64,000 bases of DNA, taken from an uncultured Senegalimassilia sp. Lineage in GTDB: Bacteria; Actinomycetota; Coriobacteriia; Coriobacteriales; Eggerthellaceae. Made by a program: the position numbers and the translations under genes. Shown here piece after piece: positions 17,480 through 26,104 of this stretch (positions are counted from its first letter, which is position 1; each line of letters begins with the position of its first letter). The notes below the pieces were generated by a model, which was not told the origin of the DNA, did not search any database, and saw only the letters and a list, made by a program, of their open reading frames with translations. Where the stretch lies: NCBI RefSeq assembly GCF_902464545.1, contig NZ_CABQJR010000010.1:5073-69072 (forward strand). The letters run 5' to 3'.

Positions 17480-19630
17480 ATGACTAAAACGCAGCTGATA
17501 CTCAATCGATACAAGCCCCTTGCCAAGGCGGGGGTCGGCGGCTTCGGTACGGTGCAGGTGGCATGGGATACGCGCATCCAGCGCAAGGTGGCCATCAAGT
17601 GCATCCCCCTGTCCGAGGCCGAGTTGTTGCGCGCTGCCCTCCCTGGGGCCGATGCGCTTGACGTTTCCCCTGATGAGCGCGGCGAAAGCTCGGCTGGTTC
17701 TCAAAGCTTCGGCGTAACGGGCGCGCATACGGCGGGTTCCGCGGCATCTTCGGCGACCGCCATCGATCCGGCAGACGTTCCCCCTTGGGAAGATTTGCCC
17801 GAGGAAGCGGGTTTTGCGGGGGTCGAGGATGCTGGGGTCCCCGACGGCCCCGATGCACCGGCGGAGCCGACGAGCGCTCCCGCCCGCGAAGTTGGGCCCG
17901 GCTTTGCGGGATTCGATCCTGCGGACCCGGCGAGCGCCGATTCGTTTCCTAACCAGCTTCTGCCCGGTCAGTCGGTCAGCCTGACGAATGCGGTCGACCC
18001 TGCCAGCCGCCCGCTGGTGCGCACGCTCTCGCGCATCCCCGGATTGGACGAGGCGCGCACGGCGGCCATGCTGTCGGATCCCAGCATCGTCGCGGTGTAC
18101 GACTTCGAGATCCAGGATTCCACGGCGTACCTGATCATGGAGTACGTCGAGGGCATGACGCTCACTGAGCTGCTGCGCGACCACGACGATCGGCTGACGC
18201 TTGATGTGGTCGCCGTCGTGTTCGACGCGGTGGCGCACGCGCTTGAGGTGGCGCACGAGAACGGCGTGCTGCATCTGGATATCAAGCCCGACAACATACT
18301 CATCAACGCATCAGGCCAGGTCAAGGTAACCGATTTCGGTCTGGCAACCTTGGCCGACGCGCAGGGGTTCGGCGTGGCGGGCGGTGGCACTATCGGCTAC
18401 ATGCCGCTTGAGCAGATGCGCCAGGAGAACCTTGACGCGCGGTGCGACGAGTGGGCGCTCGCGTCGGTGACGTACGAGATGCTTGCGGGCGAGAATCCGT
18501 TCTTGGCTCCGAACCTGTTCCAGGCGCAGGAGGCCATCGAGGACGGCGAATTGGTGCTGCCGTCGCTGTGCTGGGACAACCTCGATCCGGCCGCGGACGA
18601 CCCCATCTTCTACGCCTTGGATCCCGAGCGCGAGGAGCGCTACGAGTCGGTGGCGGATTTCGCTGAGGAGCTTTCGCCGTTTTTGGGCGACCCGGCGAAG
18701 GGCCGTGCGGAGCTGGCCGACATCGCGGCCGGTCCGGAGGAGGAAGAGGAGCCTGAGCCGCAGCCTCGTGAGCCCGGCATCCCGTTGCGCGATCGCATCA
18801 CCCCCGAGCTGCTGTTCTTCGGCTCGCATGCGTGCGGCGCGGTGGGATCGGCGCTGCTGGCGTTTGTTGCGCTGCAGAACCTCTCGCAGACCGAAGGGTT
18901 TGCCAACCCGCTGTTCTGGGGGTTGCTGCTGCTCATCGCGCTTGTCGGCGCGCTTCGCTCTCATCTGGGCGCGCTTCTGGGATTCGTTTCCCTGTCGGCC
19001 ATGCTGGTGATGTGCGGCGTGCCTGCTGCGGGATGCGTGCTGCTGGCGGGCGCTGGCGTGTGGTGGTGGTATCTGGGTCGCGCGGGCGATGCCACCGCGA
19101 ACGTCGCGCTGGCGACGCCGCTTGCCGGTGCGATCGGGTTGGGGCCGCTCGGCCCGTTGGCGGCGGGTTTTGCGCTGCGCCCGGTTGCGGCGATGGCGAC
19201 CGCGGCGTTCCAGGTGCTATGCGGGTTCATGCTGGCAGGCTTGGGAAGCACCTCGTTCATGGGGTGGGACGTGTCCGCCACCTGGCATTTCTCGACGGCG
19301 GCGTTCGCAAGCGATGCGGTGATCGACCGGATGGCGGCCATGTTGTTGGAGCCGGGCACATGGATCATGGCGGCGAGCTGGGTGCTTGCGGCGGGTGCAT
19401 GCGCCCTGCTGCGTTGGCGCCCCACGCGGCTGTTCGCGTCCTTCGGCGTGCTGGCGGGCGCGGCCGTGCTGGTGGCCGGGTTCGTTTTGGCGGCGATTTG
19501 CGGGGCTCCTTCCTCATCCGCCTTCACCGATCCTGCCGATGTGGCCTCGTTGGTCGTTTCCGCGGGCATTATGCTGTTCGCCGCCTATCTTCTGCCCGAC
19601 CCCGAGTATTATGACGAGAGCGACGAATAG
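17480..19630 (+). CDS. membrane serine/threonine protein kinase with large N-lobe insertion
   Basis: A 716-residue protein from the ATG at 17480. The Gly-rich loop GVGGFG (18-23) and VAIK Lys40 are present. Between Lys40 and the helix-C glutamate (likely Glu191 in LDEARTAAML) about 150 residues occur where PASTA-type kinases have about 20: an insertion of about 130 residues, Ala/Pro/Asp-rich. The catalytic loop is HLDIKPDN (Asp267), so the usual Arg before the catalytic Asp is Leu. DFG Asp285 and GTIGYMPLEQ follow. The kinase domain ends near residue 420; an acidic stretch and about eight or nine membrane segments make up the rest. There is no PASTA domain. It probably phosphorylates targets of the FHA proteins or its own partners. 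Confidence 0.88.
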   Translation: MTKTQLILNRYKPLAKAGVGGFGTVQVAWDTRIQRKVAIKCIPLSEAELLRAALPGADALDVSPDERGESSAGSQSFGVTGAHTAGSAASSATAIDPADVPPWEDLPEEAGFAGVEDAGVPDGPDAPAEPTSAPAREVGPGFAGFDPADPASADSFPNQLLPGQSVSLTNAVDPASRPLVRTLSRIPGLDEARTAAMLSDPSIVAVYDFEIQDSTAYLIMEYVEGMTLTELLRDHDDRLTLDVVAVVFDAVAHALEVAHENGVLHLDIKPDNILINASGQVKVTDFGLATLADAQGFGVAGGGTIGYMPLEQMRQENLDARCDEWALASVTYEMLAGENPFLAPNLFQAQEAIEDGELVLPSLCWDNLDPAADDPIFYALDPEREERYESVADFAEELSPFLGDPAKGRAELADIAAGPEEEEEPEPQPREPGIPLRDRITPELLFFGSHACGAVGSALLAFVALQNLSQTEGFANPLFWGLLLLIALVGALRSHLGALLGFVSLSAMLVMCGVPAAGCVLLAGAGVWWWYLGRAGDATANVALATPLAGAIGLGPLGPLAAGFALRPVAAMATAAFQVLCGFMLAGLGSTSFMGWDVSATWHFSTAAFASDAVIDRMAAMLLEPGTWIMAASWVLAAGACALLRWRPTRLFASFGVLAGAAVLVAGFVLAAICGAPSSSAFTDPADVASLVVSAGIMLFAAYLLPDPEYYDESDE

Positions 19631-19728
19631 CTTCTGCCCCTGACGTTCGGGCGAAGCGACGTTGCGGGATAACGCAAGAACGGCCGTCGGCGCGGTGCCG
19701 CGGCCTTACAGGGATAGGAAGGAAACCC

Positions 19729-20625
19729 ATGATCGAGCTTAACGACGATAAGACGTTGTTCTTCTTCGACCGCGATCTTGAGCCGGTGCTGACCGTGAAG
19801 TCCGGCGAGACGGTGCGCATCCGCACGAAGGACTGCTTCAGCAATCAGCTGACCGGTCCTCAGGACACCATGGATGACCTGGATTGGGACGCCGTCAACC
19901 CGGCGACCGGCCCGGTGTTCGTCGAGGGCGCGAAGGCGGGCGGCGCGCTGAAGGTGCGCATCGAGAACATCGAGTTCGACGAGCAGACCTGCTCCGCAAC
20001 CGGCCAGGACGAAGGCGTGTGCGGCAACCGCTTCACCGAGTGGGCCACGCATTACTGCAAGATCCAGGGCAACACGCTTGCTTGGGATGAGCGCCTGAAC
20101 ATCCCGCTGCGCCCCATGATCGGCGTCATCGGCGTGGCTCCCGAGGGCGAGCCGGTGAACTGCGGCACGCCGGGCAGCCACGGCGGCAACATGGACAACA
20201 CGGCGATCACCACCGGCGCCACGCTGTACTTCCCCGTGGCGGTCGACGGCGCGCTGTTCGGCTGCGGCGACATGCACGCGGCCATGGGCGACGGCGAGGT
20301 CAGCGTTTCCGGCGCCGAGGTTGCGGGCTACGCTACCGTCACGCTGACGGCCATGCCCGAGCTGAAGCTGGTGAACCCGCTGATCGAGAACGATACGCAT
20401 TTCGGCATCATCGTGTCCGCGGAATCGCTGGATGCGGCCGCTGAGCTGGCCGTTCAGCAGATGGTCGACCTGCTGGCTTCTCGCACGAACGAGTCCGAGG
20501 CCGATCTGGTCATGCTGCTGTCGCTGGTCGCCGACGTGCAGGTGTGCCAGATGGTGGACCCGCAGAAGACGGTGCGTTTCATGGTGCCGAAGTACGTGCT
20601 GGACGCCATCGGCTTCGCACTGTAG
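19729..20625 (+). CDS. acetamidase/formamidase family protein
   Basis: A 298-residue protein matching the FmdA/AmdA family throughout: NPATGPVFVEGAKAGGALKV, NIPLRPMIGVIGVAPEGEPV, PGSHGGNMDN, GALFGCGDMHAAMGDGEV and a C-terminal region with MLLSLVADVQVCQMVDP. The family hydrolyses formamide or acetamide to ammonia and the acid in the cytosol, using zinc bound by Asp/His residues such as those in the SHGGNMD and GDMHA motifs. The ATG at 19729 has AGGAAGG upstream. It is followed by a strong terminator, so it is probably transcribed alone or with the kinase. Many members of this family have unknown substrates. Confidence 0.92.
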   Translation: MIELNDDKTLFFFDRDLEPVLTVKSGETVRIRTKDCFSNQLTGPQDTMDDLDWDAVNPATGPVFVEGAKAGGALKVRIENIEFDEQTCSATGQDEGVCGNRFTEWATHYCKIQGNTLAWDERLNIPLRPMIGVIGVAPEGEPVNCGTPGSHGGNMDNTAITTGATLYFPVAVDGALFGCGDMHAAMGDGEVSVSGAEVAGYATVTLTAMPELKLVNPLIENDTHFGIIVSAESLDAAAELAVQQMVDLLASRTNESEADLVMLLSLVADVQVCQMVDPQKTVRFMVPKYVLDAIGFAL

Positions 20626-20644
20626 CTTTGAACTGGGAGACGAA

Positions 20645-20673
20645 GAGCCCGCAAGCGTTGTGCTTGCGGGCTC
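20645..20673 (+). terminator. Rho-independent terminator of the acetamidase gene
   Basis: A 12-base-pair stem (GAGCCCGCAAGC at 20645-20656 with GCTTGCGGGCTC at 20662-20673) is followed by TTTT. Confidence 0.92.
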
Positions 20674-20695
20674 TTTTGCGTTAGGGCAAAAAGAA

Positions 20696-20726
20696 ACCGC
20701 CCCGCGTATTGGCGTTGCGGGGCGGT
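20696..20726 (-). terminator. terminator of the small minus-strand membrane gene
   Basis: ACCGCCCCGC (20696-20705) pairs with GCGGGGCGGT (20717-20726). Read on the minus strand it is followed by TTTCTTTTT, as expected for the gene ending at 20762. Confidence 0.88.
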
Positions 20727-20761
20727 TCGGCGGCAGGTGTGAGTGAGTGGCCGCCGCGTGG

Positions 20762-20959
20762 TTATTCGGAATCTTCCTCGTCGTCATCGTCGAAGAAGGA
20801 CCAGTCGTCCTTGCCCTTCGGGCGGTCGACGAACGTTTTGCGGGTGCGACGCTCCATGATGATGCATGCGATAAGGCTGATGACAAGACCCGCACCGATC
20901 ATAATGCCCATGCCGGCATATGTCTCGAAAAGAAAGTGGTACAGGCCGATCCAATCCAT
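20762..20959 (-). CDS. small single-pass membrane protein
   Basis: A 65-residue protein with one hydrophobic segment (about 14-36) followed by a basic patch (MERRTRKTF) and an acidic tail (FFDDDDEEDSE). The start has TTAGGA upstream and a strong terminator follows on the same strand, so the gene is real despite its size. The charge pattern predicts the C-terminus in the cytosol. Function is unknown; it is convergent with the acetamidase gene. Confidence 0.75.
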   Translation of the reverse strand: MDWIGLYHFLFETYAGMGIMIGAGLVISLIACIIMERRTRKTFVDRPKGKDDWSFFDDDDEEDSE

Positions 20960-21279
20960 GCTGTTCCTAACGGTTCGTTCGCAAGCGCTCGAGGGCGCGT
21001 ATTACAAAGCCAAAGTATACTACACCGTTTCCGCTCCGGTCGCGCTAAGAACGAAGAACAACCCACGATTAGCAACAAACTGCAACAGTTCGAAGGGATT
21101 CGGGATCGATGTCTTGAACCCTTGCGTTTTGAGTCATGGCAGCTCGACTTTGATGGGCCGTGGTTCGGATTCTGACGCCTCGAACCCTTGTGCCTCGGCC
21201 CCCGAACCGTCAGGGCAGGGCCGCGGAACCGTTGGGCGGAGCGGTTGGTTTCGGACAGATAAGCCTCCGTCCCCGGGTG
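20960..21279 (-). other. intergenic region upstream of the small membrane gene
   Basis: About 320 bases. On the minus strand TATACT (complement of 21014-21019) could be the -10 box for the 65-residue protein. No gene or strong hairpin is seen in the rest, which includes the short 3' flank of the molybdoenzyme. Confidence 0.4.
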
Positions 21280-24162
21280 TCAGGGTTTGCGAAGGCGGCA
21301 CCAGCAGGTGTGCTGGGGGTTGCCGAACGCCAACGGCGAGGGGCGGCTGGTGGTGAGCGTGTTGATGCATCCGCCGACATCGACGGGCTCGGCGGCATCG
21401 GCGCTGGCGGTGCGGACGCTGGCGGCTCCGGGCGTGTCTTGCGTGCCGTGGCTTTCCGCTTGCCACCAGGCGCCTTGCGGCATGACGATGGTGCCGGCGA
21501 TCACGTCATCGGTGACGTGCGCGGGAAGATGCAGCGTGCCGAAACGGTTCGACGCCTCTACCAGGTCGCCGGTCGCGATGCCTCGCGTGTTGGCGTCCGC
21601 GGGGTTGATCGAGATGATCTGCGGCACACGTCGCGAAACCGCGGGCACGTTGCCCCATGACGAATGGATGCGTGCGACGCTATGGAAGCCGAACACGCGA
21701 AGCGGCTGGTCGCAGGCGGGTTCGGCGATTGCTTCGCTTCTGCGACTGCTTGTGGGAAGGTCGGTGCCTGATTTGCTCCCCTGGCCGTCTGCGCACAGCC
21801 CGGCGTCCGGTTCCTGCGCCCCGTTGTCCGCAGCCTGCTCGACGGCGAACTCTGCCGGGCCCCATTCGGGAACGTAGGTGGGGATGGGCGTGATGGCGCC
21901 CTCGTCGGGTGCGCCGCGCAGCGCCTCGGCCGCGGCGGCGAGCTGTTCGCTGAACAGCTCGATCTTGCCCGATGGCGTGTCGAGTGGATGCGCATCGGGG
22001 TCGCTTCGCCAATCGGCAAGCGCCACGAACGGCTTGTTGTGGTCGGTCCGCCAGGCGAGCCCTTCCTCGATCAGCCGGTCGAACGCCGGCAGTCCGGCGC
22101 TGCGCTCGCGGTCGCTCTCGTACAGGTGGCGAATCCATTCGCCTTCCGTGCGTCCTTCGGTGAACGCATCTGCGATTCCCCAACGTTTCGCCAGGTCGCA
22201 GCACATTTCCCAGGCACCGCGACGCTCGAAGCGCGCGCCCAGCTCCCCGGTGCTGACGGCGATGCGCCGGCCCCAGGCGTCGGCGTCCATCGCGCTTTCC
22301 TGTTCCATGCGGAACAGGTCGGGCAGCACGATGTCGGCGTAGCGAGCGGAATCGGTGAACTCCACGTCCACGTTCAGGATGAACTCGCACTTCGACGGGT
22401 CGCCCAGCACGCGGTGCGCGCGGTTGACGTCGCCGTGCTGGTTGGTCAGGCAATTGCCGCCGTGGCAGATGATCGCCTTGATGCTGCAGGGGAGGTGCGC
22501 GGCGCGGTCTTGATGTTGTACGGAATCTGTTGCACGTTCATTGCAGGGATTCTGCTTCGACTTCGCTTCCCCTGTGGTACTCGCTTTCTCAGTATCGCTG
22601 CAACCTGCTTCGGACAGCCCGCGAACGCCCTCGCGTGCGCCCAGCGCTTCGCCCTTCTCGATGGCATCGAGGAACCGATACGCCGGGATGCGGAAGGGAA
22701 CAGGGTTCTCGCCTGCGGAAACTCGCGTGAGGAAGCCGCCGCCCCAGGCGACGTTCATGCCGTTGTTCGTACCGGGCAGACCTACCTGTCCGAGCGCTGC
22801 AACCAGCATCATGATCATGCCGCTGGTCATCTCGCCGTTGCTGCGACGCTGCGGACCCCAGCCTTGCATGATGAACGCGGGCCGTGCGGTGGCAAGCTGC
22901 GCGGCCAGTTCGCGGATGTCGTCTACGGGGATGCCGGTGATCGCCGCGGCCCACGCGGGCGTTTTCGCCACGTGGTCGTAGCCGGTGCCGCGCAGGTAAT
23001 CCATTACGGAAAGTCCTAGGTTGCGCCAGCGTTCGGGCAGCGTCTCGTCGGTGAATCCGATGCAGCGCTCGCGCAAGAAGTCCCAATCCAGCGCGTTGTG
23101 CGTGAACGCCAGCTCGTGCAGGAGCGATGCCGCCAGTGCACCGTCAGTCCCGGGGTTGATGGGCAACCAGGAAACAGTTTCCCCACTCGACGTGGCGTCG
23201 CTCAACAGCGTGCCGCCGCAAGCGGGTGCCGCCGACCGTCCCTCGTGCTTGCGGCCGCCCGGCAGCGAGGCGTCGCAAACCGCCGGCGCCTGCCCCTCGC
23301 GCTCGCCGTCGCTTGCGGATGCTTTGCGCTTGGGGATGGAACCGTTGCGGCGCGGGTCGACCATCACGATGCGACCGCCGCGTTCGCCCACCTGCTCGAC
23401 CACGCGGTCCCAAGCGCCGTGCCACGTGGCGCGGCCTGTTCCCGTTTCCGCCGGCGAAGCGCCGAACACCAGCACGAGCCACGCATCGGCGGCGGCATCG
23501 AGTTCGCTGCCGCCGGGGTAGAGCGCACCGGGCCCGTACATGCTGCGGACCATGGCGTTGATCTGCGGATTCGAGTAGTTGTTGTAGTGGTCCAGGAAGC
23601 CGCCGAAGCAGTTCATGAGCCGCTCGAACGGGTCGGCGGTGGTGCATGATTGCCCGGTGGTGTAAGCCAGGTAGATGGACTCGTTGCCGTGCTCGCGGCG
23701 GATGCGGGCAAGCTGATCGGCTATCTCGTCGAGCGCTTCGTCCCAGGTCACGCGCTCGAACTGCGCGGAGCCGCGTGGCCCGACGCGGCGCATGGGCCAC
23801 ATAAGACGATCGGGGCTGTTCGCCCATGCGCGCATGGACAGCCCGCGGTGGCAGGCGGGGGCGGCCTTGTTCGCAGACACGCGCGCAAGCTCGCCGTCGC
23901 GCAGGTGCAGCTCAAGCGGGCAGCGGCCCGGGCAGTCGATGGCGCAAAACGCCGGCGTGCGGGTTTCGGCGGAGAAAACGCCTCGGGTTTGCGGTCGGGT
24001 TTGCCCCGACGCCTTCCCCGAAGCGGCTTCCTCAGCCGTCTCGGCAGCTTCGCCTCCAAAGGCGGGATCGACCGGCTTCACCTTGCGGAAAAGCCGGTCG
24101 GCTATGTTCGTGATCGTTTCCATGCTCCCATTATCGCTACCGATTCGCGGGCCTTTCTGCAT
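21280..24162 (-). CDS. molybdopterin-dependent oxidoreductase, DMSO reductase family, with insertions
   Basis: A 960-residue catalytic subunit of the DMSO reductase superfamily. Four cysteines for a [4Fe-4S] cluster are visible at the N-terminus (C-x3-C-x3-C in CAIDCPGRC, then ACHRG). Cofactor-binding blocks follow: VTWDEALDEIADQL, PGTDGALAASLL, GWGPQRRSNGEM and the C-terminal molydop-binding domain. No twin-arginine signal is present, so it is probably cytoplasmic. Three stretches of about 50 residues, low in complexity and rich in Ser/Glu/Lys, interrupt conserved blocks (about 268-318, 500-550 and 770-820). No FeS or membrane-anchor subunit is adjacent. The start is uncertain: the ATG at 24162 or that at 24123. 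The substrate cannot be told. Confidence 0.88.
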   Translation of the reverse strand: MQKGPRIGSDNGSMETITNIADRLFRKVKPVDPAFGGEAAETAEEAASGKASGQTRPQTRGVFSAETRTPAFCAIDCPGRCPLELHLRDGELARVSANKAAPACHRGLSMRAWANSPDRLMWPMRRVGPRGSAQFERVTWDEALDEIADQLARIRREHGNESIYLAYTTGQSCTTADPFERLMNCFGGFLDHYNNYSNPQINAMVRSMYGPGALYPGGSELDAAADAWLVLVFGASPAETGTGRATWHGAWDRVVEQVGERGGRIVMVDPRRNGSIPKRKASASDGEREGQAPAVCDASLPGGRKHEGRSAAPACGGTLLSDATSSGETVSWLPINPGTDGALAASLLHELAFTHNALDWDFLRERCIGFTDETLPERWRNLGLSVMDYLRGTGYDHVAKTPAWAAAITGIPVDDIRELAAQLATARPAFIMQGWGPQRRSNGEMTSGMIMMLVAALGQVGLPGTNNGMNVAWGGGFLTRVSAGENPVPFRIPAYRFLDAIEKGEALGAREGVRGLSEAGCSDTEKASTTGEAKSKQNPCNERATDSVQHQDRAAHLPCSIKAIICHGGNCLTNQHGDVNRAHRVLGDPSKCEFILNVDVEFTDSARYADIVLPDLFRMEQESAMDADAWGRRIAVSTGELGARFERRGAWEMCCDLAKRWGIADAFTEGRTEGEWIRHLYESDRERSAGLPAFDRLIEEGLAWRTDHNKPFVALADWRSDPDAHPLDTPSGKIELFSEQLAAAAEALRGAPDEGAITPIPTYVPEWGPAEFAVEQAADNGAQEPDAGLCADGQGSKSGTDLPTSSRRSEAIAEPACDQPLRVFGFHSVARIHSSWGNVPAVSRRVPQIISINPADANTRGIATGDLVEASNRFGTLHLPAHVTDDVIAGTIVMPQGAWWQAESHGTQDTPGAASVRTASADAAEPVDVGGCINTLTTSRPSPLAFGNPQHTCWCRLRKP

Positions 24163-24759
24163 TAAGCGCCTATTGCACGGTTATCGCACAGTCGCAACGA
24201 TCGGCGTGCGTACGAAGCCCCTTGCGTCCGGTTCGCGCCGCGGACGATTGGGGTGTCCGGTTGAGCTTGGGGGCGCGGTTCTGCAGGCTTGCTGGCACCG
24301 CGGTTTCGTCCTTGCCGGTCTGGGGGAGGAAGGTTTTCCGGCTTCCGCGTCCCGGAACACGAGTTTTCCGAATGTTTGACGGTGCTCATTTCCCGAGATC
24401 GTAACGAACGCGTTCGATTTTGTAGCAAACGGCTGCATGTCGTCGCCTCGGCGGCATTGGGCGCCCGGAACTGCCTCTGGAAATTCGGAAAACTCGCGTT
24501 CTCAGCCATGATCCGGCGAAAAGCTTCCGTCTCATTCGCCGTCGGCCCAGGACTGGCGGCCCGGTCTTTGGTCCCGTGCGTCTCACTTGCCGACCTCCCA
24601 GGGCCGGCGACCCGACCTTCGATCCTGCGCCCTCGCAATCCCTGCGCCTTCGCATGCCGCTCCCGTGAAGGCCCCTTATCGCCCGTGCCGCACGCGCGTT
24701 CGCTGCGCTATACTGGGAAACTGCTCTACTACAACCGATTCATAGAAGGGGAGCGCGCA
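24163..24759. other. long intergenic region upstream of serS with an inverted repeat
   Basis: About 600 bases between divergent genes. GAGTTTTCCGAAT (24361-24373) recurs inverted as ATTCGGAAAACTC (24483-24495); including flanks the match is 16 of 17. A related TTTTCCG occurs at about 24334. A TATACT box at 24709-24714 is a plausible serS -10. I looked for a T-box leader and found no core sequence. Open frames here are Arg/Pro-rich and unsupported. Confidence 0.5.
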
Positions 24760-26052
24760 ATGCTAGATCTTAAGTTCGTTCGCGAAAACCAGGAAGCCGT
24801 CGCCCAGGCGATGAAGAACCGTCATGCTTCATGGGACGCGTCGCGCTTCTCCGAACTTGACGAAGCCCGTCGTGCCGCCATCACCGAGGAGGAGGCCCTG
24901 CAGGCCGAGCGCAACGCCACGTCCAAGAGCATCGGCCAGATGATGGCCGCCGGCGAGAAGGACAAGGCCGAGGCCGCCAAGGATCGCGTCCGCGAGATCA
25001 ACGACCAGCTGGCCGCCGTCTCTGCCAAGCGCGAGGCCGCCGATTCCGAGCTGCACGACATCTTGCTGCGCACGCCGAACATGCCGGCCGACACCACCCC
25101 CGTGGGCGATGACGAGAACGACAACCCCGAGGTGCGCCGCTGGGGCACCCCGCGCGACTTCGAGGCCGAGGGCATCCAGATGAAGCCTCACTGGGACCTG
25201 GGCGCCGACCTGCACATGCTCGAGCCCGAGCGCGCCGTGAAGCTGGCTGCCAGCCGCTTCGTCCTGCTGCGCGGCCAGGCCGCACGCCTGGAGCGCGCCA
25301 TCATCAACTTCATGGCCGACACGCACACCAGCCGCGGCTACACCGAGTGGTGGTGCCCGGCCATGGCAAACGCCGACACGCTGACCGGCACCGGCCAGCT
25401 GCCCAAGTTCGAGGACGACCTGTTCAAAACCCGTGAGGGCCTCTACCTGATCCCCACGGCCGAGGTGCAGCTGACCAACATCCACTCTGGCGAGGTGCTC
25501 GAGGCCTCCGACCTGCCGCTTCACTACTGCGCGTTCACCCCGTGCTTCCGCGAGGAGGCCGGCAGCGCCGGTCGCGACACGCGCGGCCTCATCCGCGTGC
25601 ACCAGTTCGACAAGGTGGAGATGGTCAAGTACGCCAAGCCCGAGGAAAGCTACGACGAGCTGGAGTCCATGGTCAACGACGCCGAGAACATCCTGCAGTT
25701 GCTGGGCCTGCCGTACCGCGTGATCAGCCTGTGCACCGGCGACATCGGGTTCTCCGCCGCCAAGACCTACGACCTGGAGGTCTGGCTGCCAAGCTACGGC
25801 GCTTACAAGGAGATCAGCTCCTGCTCCAACTGCGTCGACTTCCAGGCGCGTCGTGCGAACATCAAGTACCGCGACCCCGAGAACTTCAAGGGCTCGCGCT
25901 ACGTCCACACGCTCAACGGCTCCGGCCTGGCGGTGGGCCGCACCATGGCCGCCATCATGGAGAACTACCAGCAGGCCGACGGCACCATCAAGGTTCCCGA
26001 GGTACTGGTCCCCTACATGGGCGGCGTCGAGGTCATCGGCGACCAGGCGTAA
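24760..26052 (+). CDS. serS: serine--tRNA ligase
   Basis: A 430-residue class II aminoacyl-tRNA synthetase. The start MLDLKFVREN at 24760 has AGAAGGGGAG upstream; the frame is open further upstream, but that region is non-coding. Residues 1-105 form the coiled-coil tRNA-binding arm. The catalytic core shows motif 2 (FTPCFREEAGSAGRDTRGL), HQFDKVEMVKYAKPE, and motif 3 (NGSGLAVGRTMAAIMENYQ). It charges tRNA-Ser with serine in the cytosol and also supplies the substrate for selenocysteine synthesis where present. Length is typical. Confidence 0.98.
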   Translation: MLDLKFVRENQEAVAQAMKNRHASWDASRFSELDEARRAAITEEEALQAERNATSKSIGQMMAAGEKDKAEAAKDRVREINDQLAAVSAKREAADSELHDILLRTPNMPADTTPVGDDENDNPEVRRWGTPRDFEAEGIQMKPHWDLGADLHMLEPERAVKLAASRFVLLRGQAARLERAIINFMADTHTSRGYTEWWCPAMANADTLTGTGQLPKFEDDLFKTREGLYLIPTAEVQLTNIHSGEVLEASDLPLHYCAFTPCFREEAGSAGRDTRGLIRVHQFDKVEMVKYAKPEESYDELESMVNDAENILQLLGLPYRVISLCTGDIGFSAAKTYDLEVWLPSYGAYKEISSCSNCVDFQARRANIKYRDPENFKGSRYVHTLNGSGLAVGRTMAAIMENYQQADGTIKVPEVLVPYMGGVEVIGDQA

Positions 26053-26104
26053 AGCCGGCGCAGCATTCTGAAGGAAAACTGCACGTAGATAAGGTATTTT
26101 GCAC

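Noticed and set aside
24163..24759. T-box riboswitch in the serS leader
   Set aside because: No specifier loop or conserved T-box core is visible; the region has only the inverted repeat and a candidate -10 box.
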